Origin: Vulcanimicrobium sp035943995
Lineage (GTDB): Bacteria; Vulcanimicrobiota; Vulcanimicrobiia; Vulcanimicrobiales; Vulcanimicrobiaceae
Assembly (NCBI GenBank): GCA_035943995.1
Contig: DASZBS010000092.1
Coordinates: 49,602 to 113,601, forward strand
Reading direction: 5' to 3'
Length of the DNA stretch: 64,000 nt
Positions 7,456 to 15,523 of the stretch are shown here, one piece after another. The notes below the pieces were generated by a model. The model worked only from the letters and a program-made list of their open reading frames with translations, was not told the DNA's origin and ran no database searches. The first letter of the stretch is position 1; every line of letters begins with the position of its first letter. Made by a program: the position numbers and the translations under genes.

Positions 7456-9615
7456 CTACGTCCCTTTTTCCGCGCCGAAGTAGTGGATGAGCTTCACCAC
7501 GAACTGCGGCAGCGTCGAGAGCTGGCTCGCGTCGCCGTAGGCGAAGTACAGCTCGTCGTGCGGCGTGCGGTGGTGGAACGCGAACGATAGATTCCACGCG
7601 CCGGTGTAGCCGGGCAGGCTGCGGATGTCGACGACCGGCGGCGTGCCGATGATCCGCCGTACTCCGAGCGCGAGCGAGGAGTTCGGCCCGGTCGCGTACG
7701 CGTAGCTCGCGCGCTCCAGCCACTGCACGTTGGTCGCGCCGTTGTCCTCGTAGCCGCGCGTGTCGTCGGCTTCGAGCGAAAGCGTGCCGCGCGAACCGAC
7801 GCGCATCGTCGAGCTGCGGGACCACGAGTCGACGCGGCCCGGGCCGAACCGGCCGGTGTTGTACGAGATCGACGTCGGCGTCGCCGACGAGCCGTGGAAA
7901 CCGTTGCTGCCAGGGTCGTTGAACGTGCCGCTGTGCCAGGTGACGCCGACGCCGTTCTGCGAGATCGGCGTGAAGACGCCGCTGTCCAGCAGCAGGTAAC
8001 TCGACCCGACGTTCATGTTGACGTCGATGCGGCTTCGCGTGAGCACGTCGAGGAACAGGGTATTGTCGGTTTGGTTCAGCGCGCCGGCGTTGTTGTGGTA
8101 GCGGTCGATGAACGAGCCGAACTGGATGCTGTTGAGCCACGACTTCTTGTCGAACAGCCAAATCTTGTTCTCGTAGAGCGCGTAGCCGGCGATGTCGGCG
8201 TGCTGAACGAATCCGTCGACCGGCTCGTAGTACTGGCCGACCCGGCGTGCCGCGCCCGCGACGCCGAACGTGTTCGTGTGGTAGTAGATGCCGCCGTCGT
8301 AGCGCTGCGCGCGATTGCCGGCGAGCACGTTCGTGCCGCTGTCGCTGCCGTAGTCGAAATAGGCGCTCAGGTGCGTCGTATCGGTCCACGCGATCCCCGT
8401 CGTGTCGACGTGATCGGTCACGCCGGGCAGGTTCGCCGCGACGCTCTGCGCCGAGATGCGCCAGTGGTTGTCCGGCGAGCGCCACGCGACGTTCGCCGCG
8501 CCGTCGTTGCGGTGATCGCCGACGGCGTCGAATCCCCCGAATGAAAAATTTCCCTGCTTGCCCTCGAACGCGTAGCCGTCGCGCGGCGTGGGGATCGCCG
8601 GCGTGTACAGCTGCGCCACGAACGGACACACGTAGCACGAGAAGTTGTCGTAGAAGTTCGTGCCCTGGGCGAAGAACGGCCGCACCTCGTTGAACGAGCG
8701 CTGGTATGCGGTCGGCGAGATCGACTGCTGGTCGACCTCGACGTTGGAGAAGTCGGGGTGGATCGTCCCGTAGATCGACGACGTCGCGGTGACGGGAACC
8801 GAGAAGTCGCCGCCCAGCCGCGAGGTCGTCAGCCCGGCCTTGCTCGAGCCGGCGGCGCCCAGCCCGTACAGCGCGATGCGCGGCTTCGCCCGCGACGCGA
8901 CCGCGGGCGCCATGCCGGTCATCACGCCCGCGAACGTGACGTCGTCGCCGTTCGTCTGCGCCGGTCCGTACGTCCAGATCTGCCGCTCGCCGGTCGAGCG
9001 GATGATGCGCACGAACTGCACTTTCCATTGGCTGCCGCCGCCGCTGCCGCGCATCACCTTGATCGGGATCTTCATCGTCACGATGTAGTCGTTGCCGGAC
9101 GCGGCGCCGAACGACGTCCACGTCGGCGAATACGCGGTGTTCTCGGACGAGTACTGCCAGCGCGTGCCGTTCGAGTTCGCGGCGAACTGGTAGTAGAAGC
9201 CGCTGTTGCCGTTGGGCCAGAAGTCGACCCACACTTCGTCGTCCGTGCCGTCGCCCACGTCGTTGGTGCGCTGCTGCGCCAGCAGCGCCTCGCGCTGCTT
9301 CACGTCGAAGCGGACGTAGATGTCGGTTCCGTCGGTGGCGATGTGCGCCGTGGCCGGCTCGGACGCGGCCTTCTGGTGCTGCACGTCCCACGGAAGCGCG
9401 ACGGCCGCCGCGTCTTTCCACGTGGCCGCATCGGCCTTCGGGTCGAGCGGCGGTGCAGCTTGCACGGTGGGAATCGGGAGTGTCGTGCCGGGCGAGTTCG
9501 CGGTATCCGCGAGTGCCCGGTCCGTGACGATCGCAATGGCAGTCAACACCAATGCGGCGTTGCGCACGAACGCGCGCCAACGCGTTGAGTTATCCACCCG
9601 ACGCCCTCGCTTCAT
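7456..9615 (-). CDS. DUF5916-type secreted beta-barrel protein with CBM9-like N-terminus (copy 1)
   Basis: A 719-residue secreted protein. A signal peptide (FVRNAALVLTAIAIVTDRALA) is followed by a CBM9-like carbohydrate-binding-type domain: DPKADAATWKDAAAVALPWD, then TDGTDIYVRFDVK and DDEVWVDFWPNG. The rest is a long aromatic-rich beta region with the conserved HPDFSNVEVDQQSISPTAYQ and EVRPFFAQGTNFYD blocks of the DUF5916 family, ending YFGAEKGT, which suits an outer-membrane barrel. It is clearly paralogous to the protein at 46295-48391 (same block order; the counterparts there end YIGAPKGT). The ATG at 9615 is chosen over the upstream TTG. A strong promoter and palindrome lie just upstream, and it appears monocistronic. 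Confidence 0.82.
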   Translation of the reverse strand: MKRGRRVDNSTRWRAFVRNAALVLTAIAIVTDRALADTANSPGTTLPIPTVQAAPPLDPKADAATWKDAAAVALPWDVQHQKAASEPATAHIATDGTDIYVRFDVKQREALLAQQRTNDVGDGTDDEVWVDFWPNGNSGFYYQFAANSNGTRWQYSSENTAYSPTWTSFGAASGNDYIVTMKIPIKVMRGSGGGSQWKVQFVRIIRSTGERQIWTYGPAQTNGDDVTFAGVMTGMAPAVASRAKPRIALYGLGAAGSSKAGLTTSRLGGDFSVPVTATSSIYGTIHPDFSNVEVDQQSISPTAYQRSFNEVRPFFAQGTNFYDNFSCYVCPFVAQLYTPAIPTPRDGYAFEGKQGNFSFGGFDAVGDHRNDGAANVAWRSPDNHWRISAQSVAANLPGVTDHVDTTGIAWTDTTHLSAYFDYGSDSGTNVLAGNRAQRYDGGIYYHTNTFGVAGAARRVGQYYEPVDGFVQHADIAGYALYENKIWLFDKKSWLNSIQFGSFIDRYHNNAGALNQTDNTLFLDVLTRSRIDVNMNVGSSYLLLDSGVFTPISQNGVGVTWHSGTFNDPGSNGFHGSSATPTSISYNTGRFGPGRVDSWSRSSTMRVGSRGTLSLEADDTRGYEDNGATNVQWLERASYAYATGPNSSLALGVRRIIGTPPVVDIRSLPGYTGAWNLSFAFHHRTPHDELYFAYGDASQLSTLPQFVVKLIHYFGAEKGT

Positions 9616-9621
9616 AGGAAG

Positions 9622-9637
9622 TCTTAATGAATTAAGA
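9622..9637. promoter_or_regulatory. 16-bp AT-rich palindrome in the leader of the DUF5916 gene (possible operator)
   Basis: TCTTAAT-GA-ATTAAGA is a perfect 7-bp inverted repeat with a 2-bp centre, lying 7 bp upstream of the ATG at 9615 and just downstream of the predicted transcription start. Such AT-rich palindromes are rare in this GC-rich window and look like a repressor site of MarR or similar type. It could alternatively form a weak RNA hairpin that masks the start codon. Confidence 0.5.
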
Positions 9638-9650
9638 AGTCGACCGCGCA

Positions 9651-9679
9651 ACTCTACTACGGAATTAGGAACCCGTCAA
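9651..9679 (-). promoter_or_regulatory. Sigma70-type promoter of the DUF5916 gene
   Basis: On the minus strand, TTGACG (9674-9679) and TAGAGT (9651-9656) are separated by exactly 17 bp, a near-consensus vegetative promoter in an otherwise GC-rich context. Transcription would start near 9644, giving a leader of about 30 nt that contains the palindrome. Confidence 0.6.
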
Positions 9680-9684
9680 GCGCC

Positions 9685-10461
9685 TTAGCGCGCCGCGTGG
9701 GCGAGGTCCGCGTGTGCCAGATCGGTCACGAACATGTGACCCGGCTCGTGCGTGATCGCGAACGGCAGTTTGCTGGCGACGATGACGCTCTGCGGTGTCA
9801 CGCCGCAGCCCCAGAACACGGGGACGTCGCCCGCCTCCATTACGGGCGGATCGCCGTACTCCGGGTGCATGAGGTCGTCGATGCCGAGCTGCGCGGGATC
9901 GCCCCACGCGATCGGCTCGCCGTGCGCGAGGCGGTACGGGCGCGTCACGTCGCGCACGCGCTCGATGTCGTTCGCGCGGTACGGCCGCATGCTCACGACC
10001 AGCGAGCCGCGCAGACGGCCCGCGGCGGCAAGCGCGACGCGCGTGCGGTACATCGGGACGTTGCGGTCGAGCGCGTAATGGCGCGGCGTCAGGCCCACCT
10101 CGGCGAGCGCGTGGTCGAACGTGAACGAGCAGCCGATCAGAAACGCGACGAGATCGCCGGACCACAGCGCACGCACGTCGTGCGGCTGGTCGGACAACGC
10201 GCCGTCGCGCCACACGCGATAACGGCCGAGGTCGGCGCGAATGTCCGCGCCGCGCGCGCAGCGCGGTTCGAACGCGCCGGGCGCGAGCTGTTCGACGACC
10301 GGGCACGGCACGGGATTGCGTGCGCACAAGTCAGCGAGCTCCGCGGCGTACGCGCGCGGCACGACGATCAGGTTCGCCTGCACGTAATCGGGCGCGAGCC
10401 GCTCCGTCGGTCCGGCGATCGTCCCCGCGCGCACCGCGGCACGCACCTCGGCAGGCGTCAT
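9685..10461 (-). CDS. DUF1445 protein, probable D-glutamate cyclase / hydro-lyase
   Basis: A 258-residue cytoplasmic protein of the DUF1445 (YcsI/UPF0317) family. The N-terminal MTPAEVRAAVRAGTIAGPTERLAPDYVQANLIVVP, the FLIGCSFTFDHAL block, NVPMYRT, and the C-terminal FWGCGVTPQ and ITHEPGHMFVTD are the family's conserved segments. The mammalian member DGLUCY converts D-glutamate to 5-oxo-D-proline, and many bacterial ones are called hydro-lyases. Here it is coupled by ATGA to hyuB, whose family includes 5-oxoprolinase, so a role in 5-oxoproline or related lactam metabolism is likely. This is inference from context. Confidence 0.85.
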   Translation of the reverse strand: MTPAEVRAAVRAGTIAGPTERLAPDYVQANLIVVPRAYAAELADLCARNPVPCPVVEQLAPGAFEPRCARGADIRADLGRYRVWRDGALSDQPHDVRALWSGDLVAFLIGCSFTFDHALAEVGLTPRHYALDRNVPMYRTRVALAAAGRLRGSLVVSMRPYRANDIERVRDVTRPYRLAHGEPIAWGDPAQLGIDDLMHPEYGDPPVMEAGDVPVFWGCGVTPQSVIVASKLPFAITHEPGHMFVTDLAHADLAHAAR

Positions 10462-12101
10462 TCGGCCGATCCGATCCCGTCGGCATGGTCGCGGGCGCGC
10501 GCGACCGGATCGCGCTTCGCCGGATCGCCGTACCCGCCGCCGCCCGCGGTGCGCACGATGATCGCGTCGCCCGGCTCCATCGTCACCGTCGTCTTCGCCG
10601 GCAGGTCGCTCATCGCGCCGCCGCGCCGCACGAGTACGTGCGCGCCGGTCGCGGCGTCCTTGCCGCCCTCCGTGCCGTGCGGGTGCACGGCGTGGCGCTC
10701 GGCGAGCAGCGACGCCGTCGCGGTGCCGTCGCGCAGCGCGAACGCGCGCACGAGCCCGGAGCCGCCGCGAAACTCGCCGTCGCCCGCGCTCGACTCGGCG
10801 AACTCGTACGCCGTGATCAGCATCGGCATCTGGCGTTCGATCGCTTCGATGGGGGTGTTCAACGTGTTCGTCATGTGCGCGTGGATGCCGTCGATGCCGT
10901 CGGCGTGCGGGCGCGCGCCCATGCCGCAGCCGTTGGTCTCGTAGAACGCCCACGACTTGCCGGCGCCGTCGAGGCCGCCGATCATCACGTTGTTCATCGA
11001 GCCGCCGCTCTGCGCGGGGACGCGGCCCGGCGCGAGCTTCGCGAGCGCGCCCAGCACGAGGTCGGCGTTGCGCATCGACGTCTCGACGTTTCCGGCGCTC
11101 ACCGGCGCGGGGCGGCGCGGGTTGAGCAGCGTGCCTTCGGGCACGTGCACGCTGATCGGCGCAAACGAGCCGTCGTTCATCGGGATGCGCGGATCGGTCA
11201 CGGCGCGCACCGCGTAGTACACGCCCGAGAGCGTGACGCCGTACACGGCGTTGAGCGGCATCGGGCGCTGCGGCACCGTGCCGGTGTAGTCGAGCGCGAG
11301 CGTGTCGCCGCGCTTCTCCAGCCGCACGCGCAGCACGATGGTCGGCTCGCCGCGCTCGTCTTCCATCACGTCTTCGTGCTCGACGACACCGTCGGGCAGC
11401 TCGCGCAGCGCGGCGCGCGTGCGGCGTTCGCCGTCGGCGATCGCTTTGTCGAGCGCCGCTTCGACGGTCTCGATGCCGTAGCGCTCGACGAGCTCGAGGA
11501 AGCGCCGCTCGCCGACGTGGTTGCCCGCGATCTGCGCGCGCAGGTCGCCCGCGCGCGCTTCGGGCGTGCGCGAGTTCGCGCGCAGCAGGTCGACGGTCTC
11601 GTCGACGACGCGGCCGGCGCGCACGAGCACGGTCGGCGTGTAGACCGCGCCTTCCGCGAAGAGGTCGCGCGCGTCGGGCGGCATCGAGCCGGGCACGGCA
11701 CCGCCGACGTCGGTGTGGTGCGCTTTATTCGCGGCGTACCCGACCAGACGGTCGTGATGGTAGATCGCGCGGATCACCGTGACGTCGTTGAGGTGCGTCC
11801 CCGACAGGTACGGGTCGTTGACGACGATCATGTCGCCGCGCGCGAGCGGCCGCCCGCGCTCGACCAGCCATGCGAGCGTGCGGCGCAGGCCCCACGGCAG
11901 CGAGCCGAGGTGTACGGGGATGTGCTCGGCCTGCGCGACGAGCCGCGCGCGCGCGTCGAACAGCGCGCACGAGTGGTCGAGCCGCTCCTTGATGTTGGGC
12001 GAGTACGCGGCGTCGCGCACCGCAATGCCCATCTCCTCGCTGGCGTAGACGAGCGCCGACGCGACGAGCTCGGCGGTGATCGGATCGAGTGCGGAGATCA
12101 T
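10458..12101 (-). CDS. hyuB: Hydantoinase B / 5-oxoprolinase beta-type subunit
   Basis: A 547-residue protein that starts ISALDPITAELVASALVYASEEMG, the standard HyuB opening, and contains GDMIVVNDPYLSGTHLNDVTV, HHTDVGG and GGSGLVRAF. With HyuA it forms an enzyme of the hydantoinase/oxoprolinase superfamily that opens cyclic amides with ATP (hydantoins, 5-oxoproline) or carboxylates substrates in the acetone/acetophenone carboxylase branch. The length is normal for the oxoprolinase branch. It is coupled on both sides: its ATG overlaps the hyuA stop and its stop overlaps the DUF1445 start, both as ATGA. The frame upstream of the ATG is an artefact of hyuA. Confidence 0.92.
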   Translation of the reverse strand: MISALDPITAELVASALVYASEEMGIAVRDAAYSPNIKERLDHSCALFDARARLVAQAEHIPVHLGSLPWGLRRTLAWLVERGRPLARGDMIVVNDPYLSGTHLNDVTVIRAIYHHDRLVGYAANKAHHTDVGGAVPGSMPPDARDLFAEGAVYTPTVLVRAGRVVDETVDLLRANSRTPEARAGDLRAQIAGNHVGERRFLELVERYGIETVEAALDKAIADGERRTRAALRELPDGVVEHEDVMEDERGEPTIVLRVRLEKRGDTLALDYTGTVPQRPMPLNAVYGVTLSGVYYAVRAVTDPRIPMNDGSFAPISVHVPEGTLLNPRRPAPVSAGNVETSMRNADLVLGALAKLAPGRVPAQSGGSMNNVMIGGLDGAGKSWAFYETNGCGMGARPHADGIDGIHAHMTNTLNTPIEAIERQMPMLITAYEFAESSAGDGEFRGGSGLVRAFALRDGTATASLLAERHAVHPHGTEGGKDAATGAHVLVRRGGAMSDLPAKTTVTMEPGDAIIVRTAGGGGYGDPAKRDPVARARDHADGIGSAE

Positions 12102-14167
12102 CGGGCGTGCTCCAAGACGAGGTTGCCGAAGCCGTCGACGCGCGCGCTCCATGCGGGCGCGACGTACGTCGTCGCATCGTACTGTTCCACGACGGCGGGT
12201 CCGTCGAACGCGTCGCCGGGGCGCAGCAGCGCGCGGCCGTACACGGGCGTGTCGGCGAACACGGTGCCATCGAACACGTCGCGCCGCTCGCGCAGCGCGC
12301 GCTGCTCCGGCGCGCGGCGCGCGGGCGCGGCGGCGGCGATCAGGCGCGGCTTGGGCGTCGTGCCGATCCCGATCACGCGCGCGGTGACGATCTCGACCGG
12401 GTCTTGGCGCGCGGCGTAGCCGTAGCGCTGCTCGTGGCGCTGGTGGAACGATTCGACCGCTTCGTCCAGCGAGCGCGGCGCGCCGACGACGAGCTCCGTC
12501 GACTGGCCGACGTAGCGCAGGTCGAGCTCGCGCACGAAGCTGCGGTCGGCTTTCGCGACACCCTGCTCGCCCAGCGCGACGTCGCCTTCGCGCGCGAGCA
12601 CGTCGAACAGCTTGCGCGAGCGCGCCCACGTGTCGGCATCGGCGGGCGCGACGAGCGAGCGCACCGCCGTGACGCGCACGTCGGCGGCGAGCAAGCCATA
12701 CGCGGAGAACACACCGGGCAGCGGCGGCACGATCACGCGCGCCACGCCGATGTCGGCCGCGACCGCGCATGCATGCATCGGCCCACCTCCGCCGAACGCG
12801 AGCAATGTGAAATCGCGCGGGTCGTAGCCGCGCTCGACCGACACGATGCGCAGCACCTTCGCCATCTCGGCGTCGACGAGCGCGACGATCCCGGCGGCCG
12901 CGCGCTCGACGTCGCCGCCGACGGGCGCGGCGACGGACGCAACAGCGGTACGCGAGCGCGCGGCGTCGATCGGAAACGCGCCGTCGAGCAGCGCACGTGG
13001 ATTCGAGCGCCGCAGCACGACGTTCGCGTCGGTGACGGTCGGCCGGTCGCCGATGCCGTAGCACGCCGGCCCGGGATCGGCACCCGCGGAGAGCGGCCCG
13101 ACGCGCAATGTGCCGGCCGCGTCGATCCACGCGATCGTCCCGCCGCCGGCGCTGACTTCAGCGAGGTCGACGAACGGAAAGCGCACCGGATAGCCGCTGC
13201 CTTTGACGGAACGCCCGCTGTGCGTCGAACCGGCGGCTTCGAACGATGCGCTGATCTCCGGCACGCCGCCGAACACCGTCCCGGCCTTCGCGGTCGTCCC
13301 GCCCATGTCGAACGACAGCACGTTCGCGATGCCGAGCGCGCGCCCGACATACGCCGCGCCGATGACGCCGCTCGCGGGCCCGCTCTCGATGAGCGTCGCG
13401 GGCCGGTTCGACGCGGACTTCAAGGCGGCCATCCCGCCGTCGGAGCGCATCACGAAGATCGGCGCCTGAACGCCCGCCGCGCGCACGCCGCGCGCGACGC
13501 GATCGAGGTACGCCTGCACGATGGGCGCGAGCGCGGCGTTGAGCACCGTCGTCGAAAACCGCTCGTACTCGCGATACTGCGGGTCGATCTCCGACGACAG
13601 CGACACCTCCACGTCCGGGATCGCCGCGCGCAACGCCTCGGCGACGGTTCGTTCGTGCGAGCCGTCCACATCGGCGTGCAGCAGCCCGACGGCGACGGCG
13701 GTGATGCCGCGTTCGCGGATCGTGGCGACGGCCGCATCCACGGTAGCGGCGTCGAGTGCAACGAGCACGCCGCCTTCGTGCGTGCGCCGCTCGCGCACGA
13801 CGAGCCGGTCCTCGCGCCGAGCGAGCGGCTTGGGGCGCGTGACGTTGAGGTCGTAGATCGCGCTGCGATTCTGTCGCCCGATCTCTAGCACGTCGCGAAA
13901 CCCTTCGGTCGTGATGAACGCGACGCGTGGCAGGTCGAGATGCACCTGCCCGAGCAGCGCGTTCGTCGCGATGGTGCTGGCATGCGCGACGAGCGCGATC
14001 TCGTTCGCAGCGACTTCCTCGAGGAGCGCACGCAGCGCTTGGAGCAGCCCTTCCTCGGGCGCGCGCGGCGTCGACGAAAACTTGTGCCGAATCAGCCGCC
14101 CGTCGTCGGCAAGCGCGACGAGGTCGGTGAACGTGCCTCCGATGTCGATCCCGATGCGCCAACTCAC
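12098..14167 (-). CDS. hyuA: Hydantoinase A / 5-oxoprolinase alpha-type subunit
   Basis: A 689-residue ATP-dependent subunit with an actin-like fold. The phosphate-binding motif GIDIGGTFTDLV is at residues 5-16 and the second motif LSFDMGGTTAK is near the middle. It pairs with HyuB for ATP-driven ring opening of a cyclic amide. The start is GTG at 14167, which overlaps the stop of the small PIN-domain ORF as GTGA, so the operon is entered from the toxin-antitoxin remnant. With the DUF1445 protein downstream and a Liv-type transporter upstream, import and turnover of 5-oxoproline or hydantoin-like compounds is the most economical reading. Confidence 0.92.
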   Translation of the reverse strand: MSWRIGIDIGGTFTDLVALADDGRLIRHKFSSTPRAPEEGLLQALRALLEEVAANEIALVAHASTIATNALLGQVHLDLPRVAFITTEGFRDVLEIGRQNRSAIYDLNVTRPKPLARREDRLVVRERRTHEGGVLVALDAATVDAAVATIRERGITAVAVGLLHADVDGSHERTVAEALRAAIPDVEVSLSSEIDPQYREYERFSTTVLNAALAPIVQAYLDRVARGVRAAGVQAPIFVMRSDGGMAALKSASNRPATLIESGPASGVIGAAYVGRALGIANVLSFDMGGTTAKAGTVFGGVPEISASFEAAGSTHSGRSVKGSGYPVRFPFVDLAEVSAGGGTIAWIDAAGTLRVGPLSAGADPGPACYGIGDRPTVTDANVVLRRSNPRALLDGAFPIDAARSRTAVASVAAPVGGDVERAAAGIVALVDAEMAKVLRIVSVERGYDPRDFTLLAFGGGGPMHACAVAADIGVARVIVPPLPGVFSAYGLLAADVRVTAVRSLVAPADADTWARSRKLFDVLAREGDVALGEQGVAKADRSFVRELDLRYVGQSTELVVGAPRSLDEAVESFHQRHEQRYGYAARQDPVEIVTARVIGIGTTPKPRLIAAAAPARRAPEQRALRERRDVFDGTVFADTPVYGRALLRPGDAFDGPAVVEQYDATTYVAPAWSARVDGFGNLVLEHAR

Positions 14168-14388
14168 GACGTGATTACTGAAACGTCCGGAATACGGTCA
14201 AAATCATTGTCCGAGGTAAGGATCGGAATATCGAATTCCAACGCAGCCGACGCGATCCAAAGATCATGCGGCTCGACGACTTTGTTCGTTAGTTCCTGCT
14301 GAATCTTCTGAAGTCGCGTAGCGTGAACGGACGAAGATTTCAGAAAAATCGAAACCACGCTCGTGTCGAGAAGCAGCGCGTTATCCAC
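14164..14388 (-). pseudogene. VapC-like PIN-domain toxin with internal deletion
   Basis: A 74-residue ORF. It starts like a VapC toxin (DNALLLDTSVVSIFLKSSS, first acidic residue present) and ends like one (PHDLWIASAALEFDIPILTSDNDFDRI). Between these, about 45-55 residues of a normal ~130-residue PIN domain are missing, including the helices carrying the second conserved acidic residue. The reading frame is intact, so this is an in-frame deletion, probably giving an inactive nuclease. The GTG at 14388 is preferred: GAGGAGG lies 8 nt upstream and it overlaps the antitoxin stop. Base composition is visibly lower in GC than its neighbours, which suggests acquired DNA. It is coupled to hyuA downstream. 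Confidence 0.7.
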
Positions 14389-14668
14389 TCGCTCTTCCTC
14401 CTCGGCGAGCGGCACGTATGAACAAAGAGAACTCTTCGAGCGGCACTTCGTCTGGATCGTCTAAAGCGAGCTTGCCAAAGTCACGAATCGGTGTAATTCC
14501 TTGTTCCGAAGCAAGTCGAGCCAACATGCGGGACTTGTCGCGCGCAGTCCTGGATCTCCGACCGTGCGAGCTGGGCGACGTGGACGATGTAGTCGGTTCC
14601 AATCGAAGCGCGATTCGGAGCGTGGACACGATGACGTCCGCGGCCCAGGGGGGAAGTCTGGAAGACAT
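14381..14668 (-). CDS. Putative antitoxin partner of the PIN-domain ORF
   Basis: A 95-residue ORF immediately upstream of, and overlapping by 8 bp, the VapC-like remnant, the usual antitoxin-toxin arrangement. It has the best ribosome binding site in the area, AGGAGG 8 nt before the ATG at 14668. The C-terminal half (SRMLARLASEQGITPIRDFGKLALDDPDEVPLEEF) looks like a real acidic antitoxin tail. The middle is Ser/Arg-rich and could be a frameshifted stretch, since a neighbouring frame gives a plausible alternative (DYIVHVAQLARSEIQD). I do not recognise the DNA-binding type. It may be a decayed gene. Confidence 0.5.
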   Translation of the reverse strand: MSSRLPPWAADVIVSTLRIALRLEPTTSSTSPSSHGRRSRTARDKSRMLARLASEQGITPIRDFGKLALDDPDEVPLEEFSLFIRAARRGGRASG

Positions 14669-14722
14669 TCTTTTCACCTCCTCTCATTGGTGAGGTCCGC
14701 GCCCGACCAGGACGTTGCCATC

Positions 14723-14728
14723 ATATTA
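14723..14728 (-). promoter_or_regulatory. Possible -10 box for the toxin-antitoxin / hyu operon
   Basis: In the 135-bp gap between livF and the antitoxin, the minus strand reads GGTAATATGATGG; TAATAT matches a -10 element and is the only AT-rich patch there. No convincing -35 is found at the right distance, so this is tentative. Confidence 0.3.
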
Positions 14729-14803
14729 CCATGGAGCGCAACGGCGTTTCCCCAAGTTTCACGGGCGAACGGTCCTCCCGATCGAGCCGAGAGCGCATAT
14801 AAA

Positions 14804-15523
14804 TCATGCGGCACCGATCCCGAGGAAGGCTTCTTGAACGAGCGGGTCTCCGATCAGGTCTTTGGCTGTGCCGCTGAGGACGATGCGGCCGGTTTGGAGG
14901 ACGTACGCGGTGTCCGCGGCGCGCAAGGCCTCGCGGACGTTCTGCTCCACGAGCAGCACCGTCGTTCCGGTTGCCGCGATCGCGCGAATGCCGGCGTAGA
15001 TTTGCGGGATCAGCTTCGGGGCGATGCCGAGCGACGGCTCGTCGAGCATCAGCAGACGCGGGCCGCTCATCGTACCGCGCGCGATCGCGAGCATCTGCTG
15101 CTCGCCGCCCGAGAGCGTCGAGGCGCGCTGTTCGAGCCGTTCGCGCAGGATCGGGAACGCCGCAAACGCCGCGTCGAGGCGCGTTCGGCGGTGCTCCGCA
15201 TCGCGGTCGACGTACGCGCCGAGCAGCAGGTTGTCGTGGACCGTCGCGCTGGCGAACACGCGGCGACCCTCCGGGACGTGTGCGATGCCGCGGCGGACGA
15301 TGCGGTGGGCGGGCGTGCGCGTGATGTCCTCGCCGTCGAAACGTATCGCGCCGCGCTCCGCGCGCACCAGGCCGCTGATCGCGCGCAGCAGCGACGTCTT
15401 GCCCGCGCCGTTCGCGCCGACCAGCGCGACGATCGTTCCCGCGTCCGCACGCAGCGAGACGTCTTGCAGCGCGCGCATGCCGTCGTAGCCCACGGCGAGA
15501 CCGTCGATCTCCAGCAAGCTCAC
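14804..15523 (-). CDS. livF: Branched-chain-type amino acid ABC transporter ATPase LivF
   Basis: A 239-residue ATPase of the HAAT (LivF) type. Walker A is GANGAGKTS near residue 40, the signature is LSGGEQQML and Walker B is LLMLDEPSLGIAPK, with the LivF-typical GIAHVPEGRRVF segment between them. It powers import with LivG through LivHM. The GTG start at 15523 overlaps the livG stop as GTGA. It is the last gene of the livJHMGF run. Substrate class (branched amino acid, urea, amide) cannot be read from the ATPase; the downstream hydantoinase genes hint at a nitrogen-rich amide. Confidence 0.93.
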   Translation of the reverse strand: MSLLEIDGLAVGYDGMRALQDVSLRADAGTIVALVGANGAGKTSLLRAISGLVRAERGAIRFDGEDITRTPAHRIVRRGIAHVPEGRRVFASATVHDNLLLGAYVDRDAEHRRTRLDAAFAAFPILRERLEQRASTLSGGEQQMLAIARGTMSGPRLLMLDEPSLGIAPKLIPQIYAGIRAIAATGTTVLLVEQNVREALRAADTAYVLQTGRIVLSGTAKDLIGDPLVQEAFLGIGAA

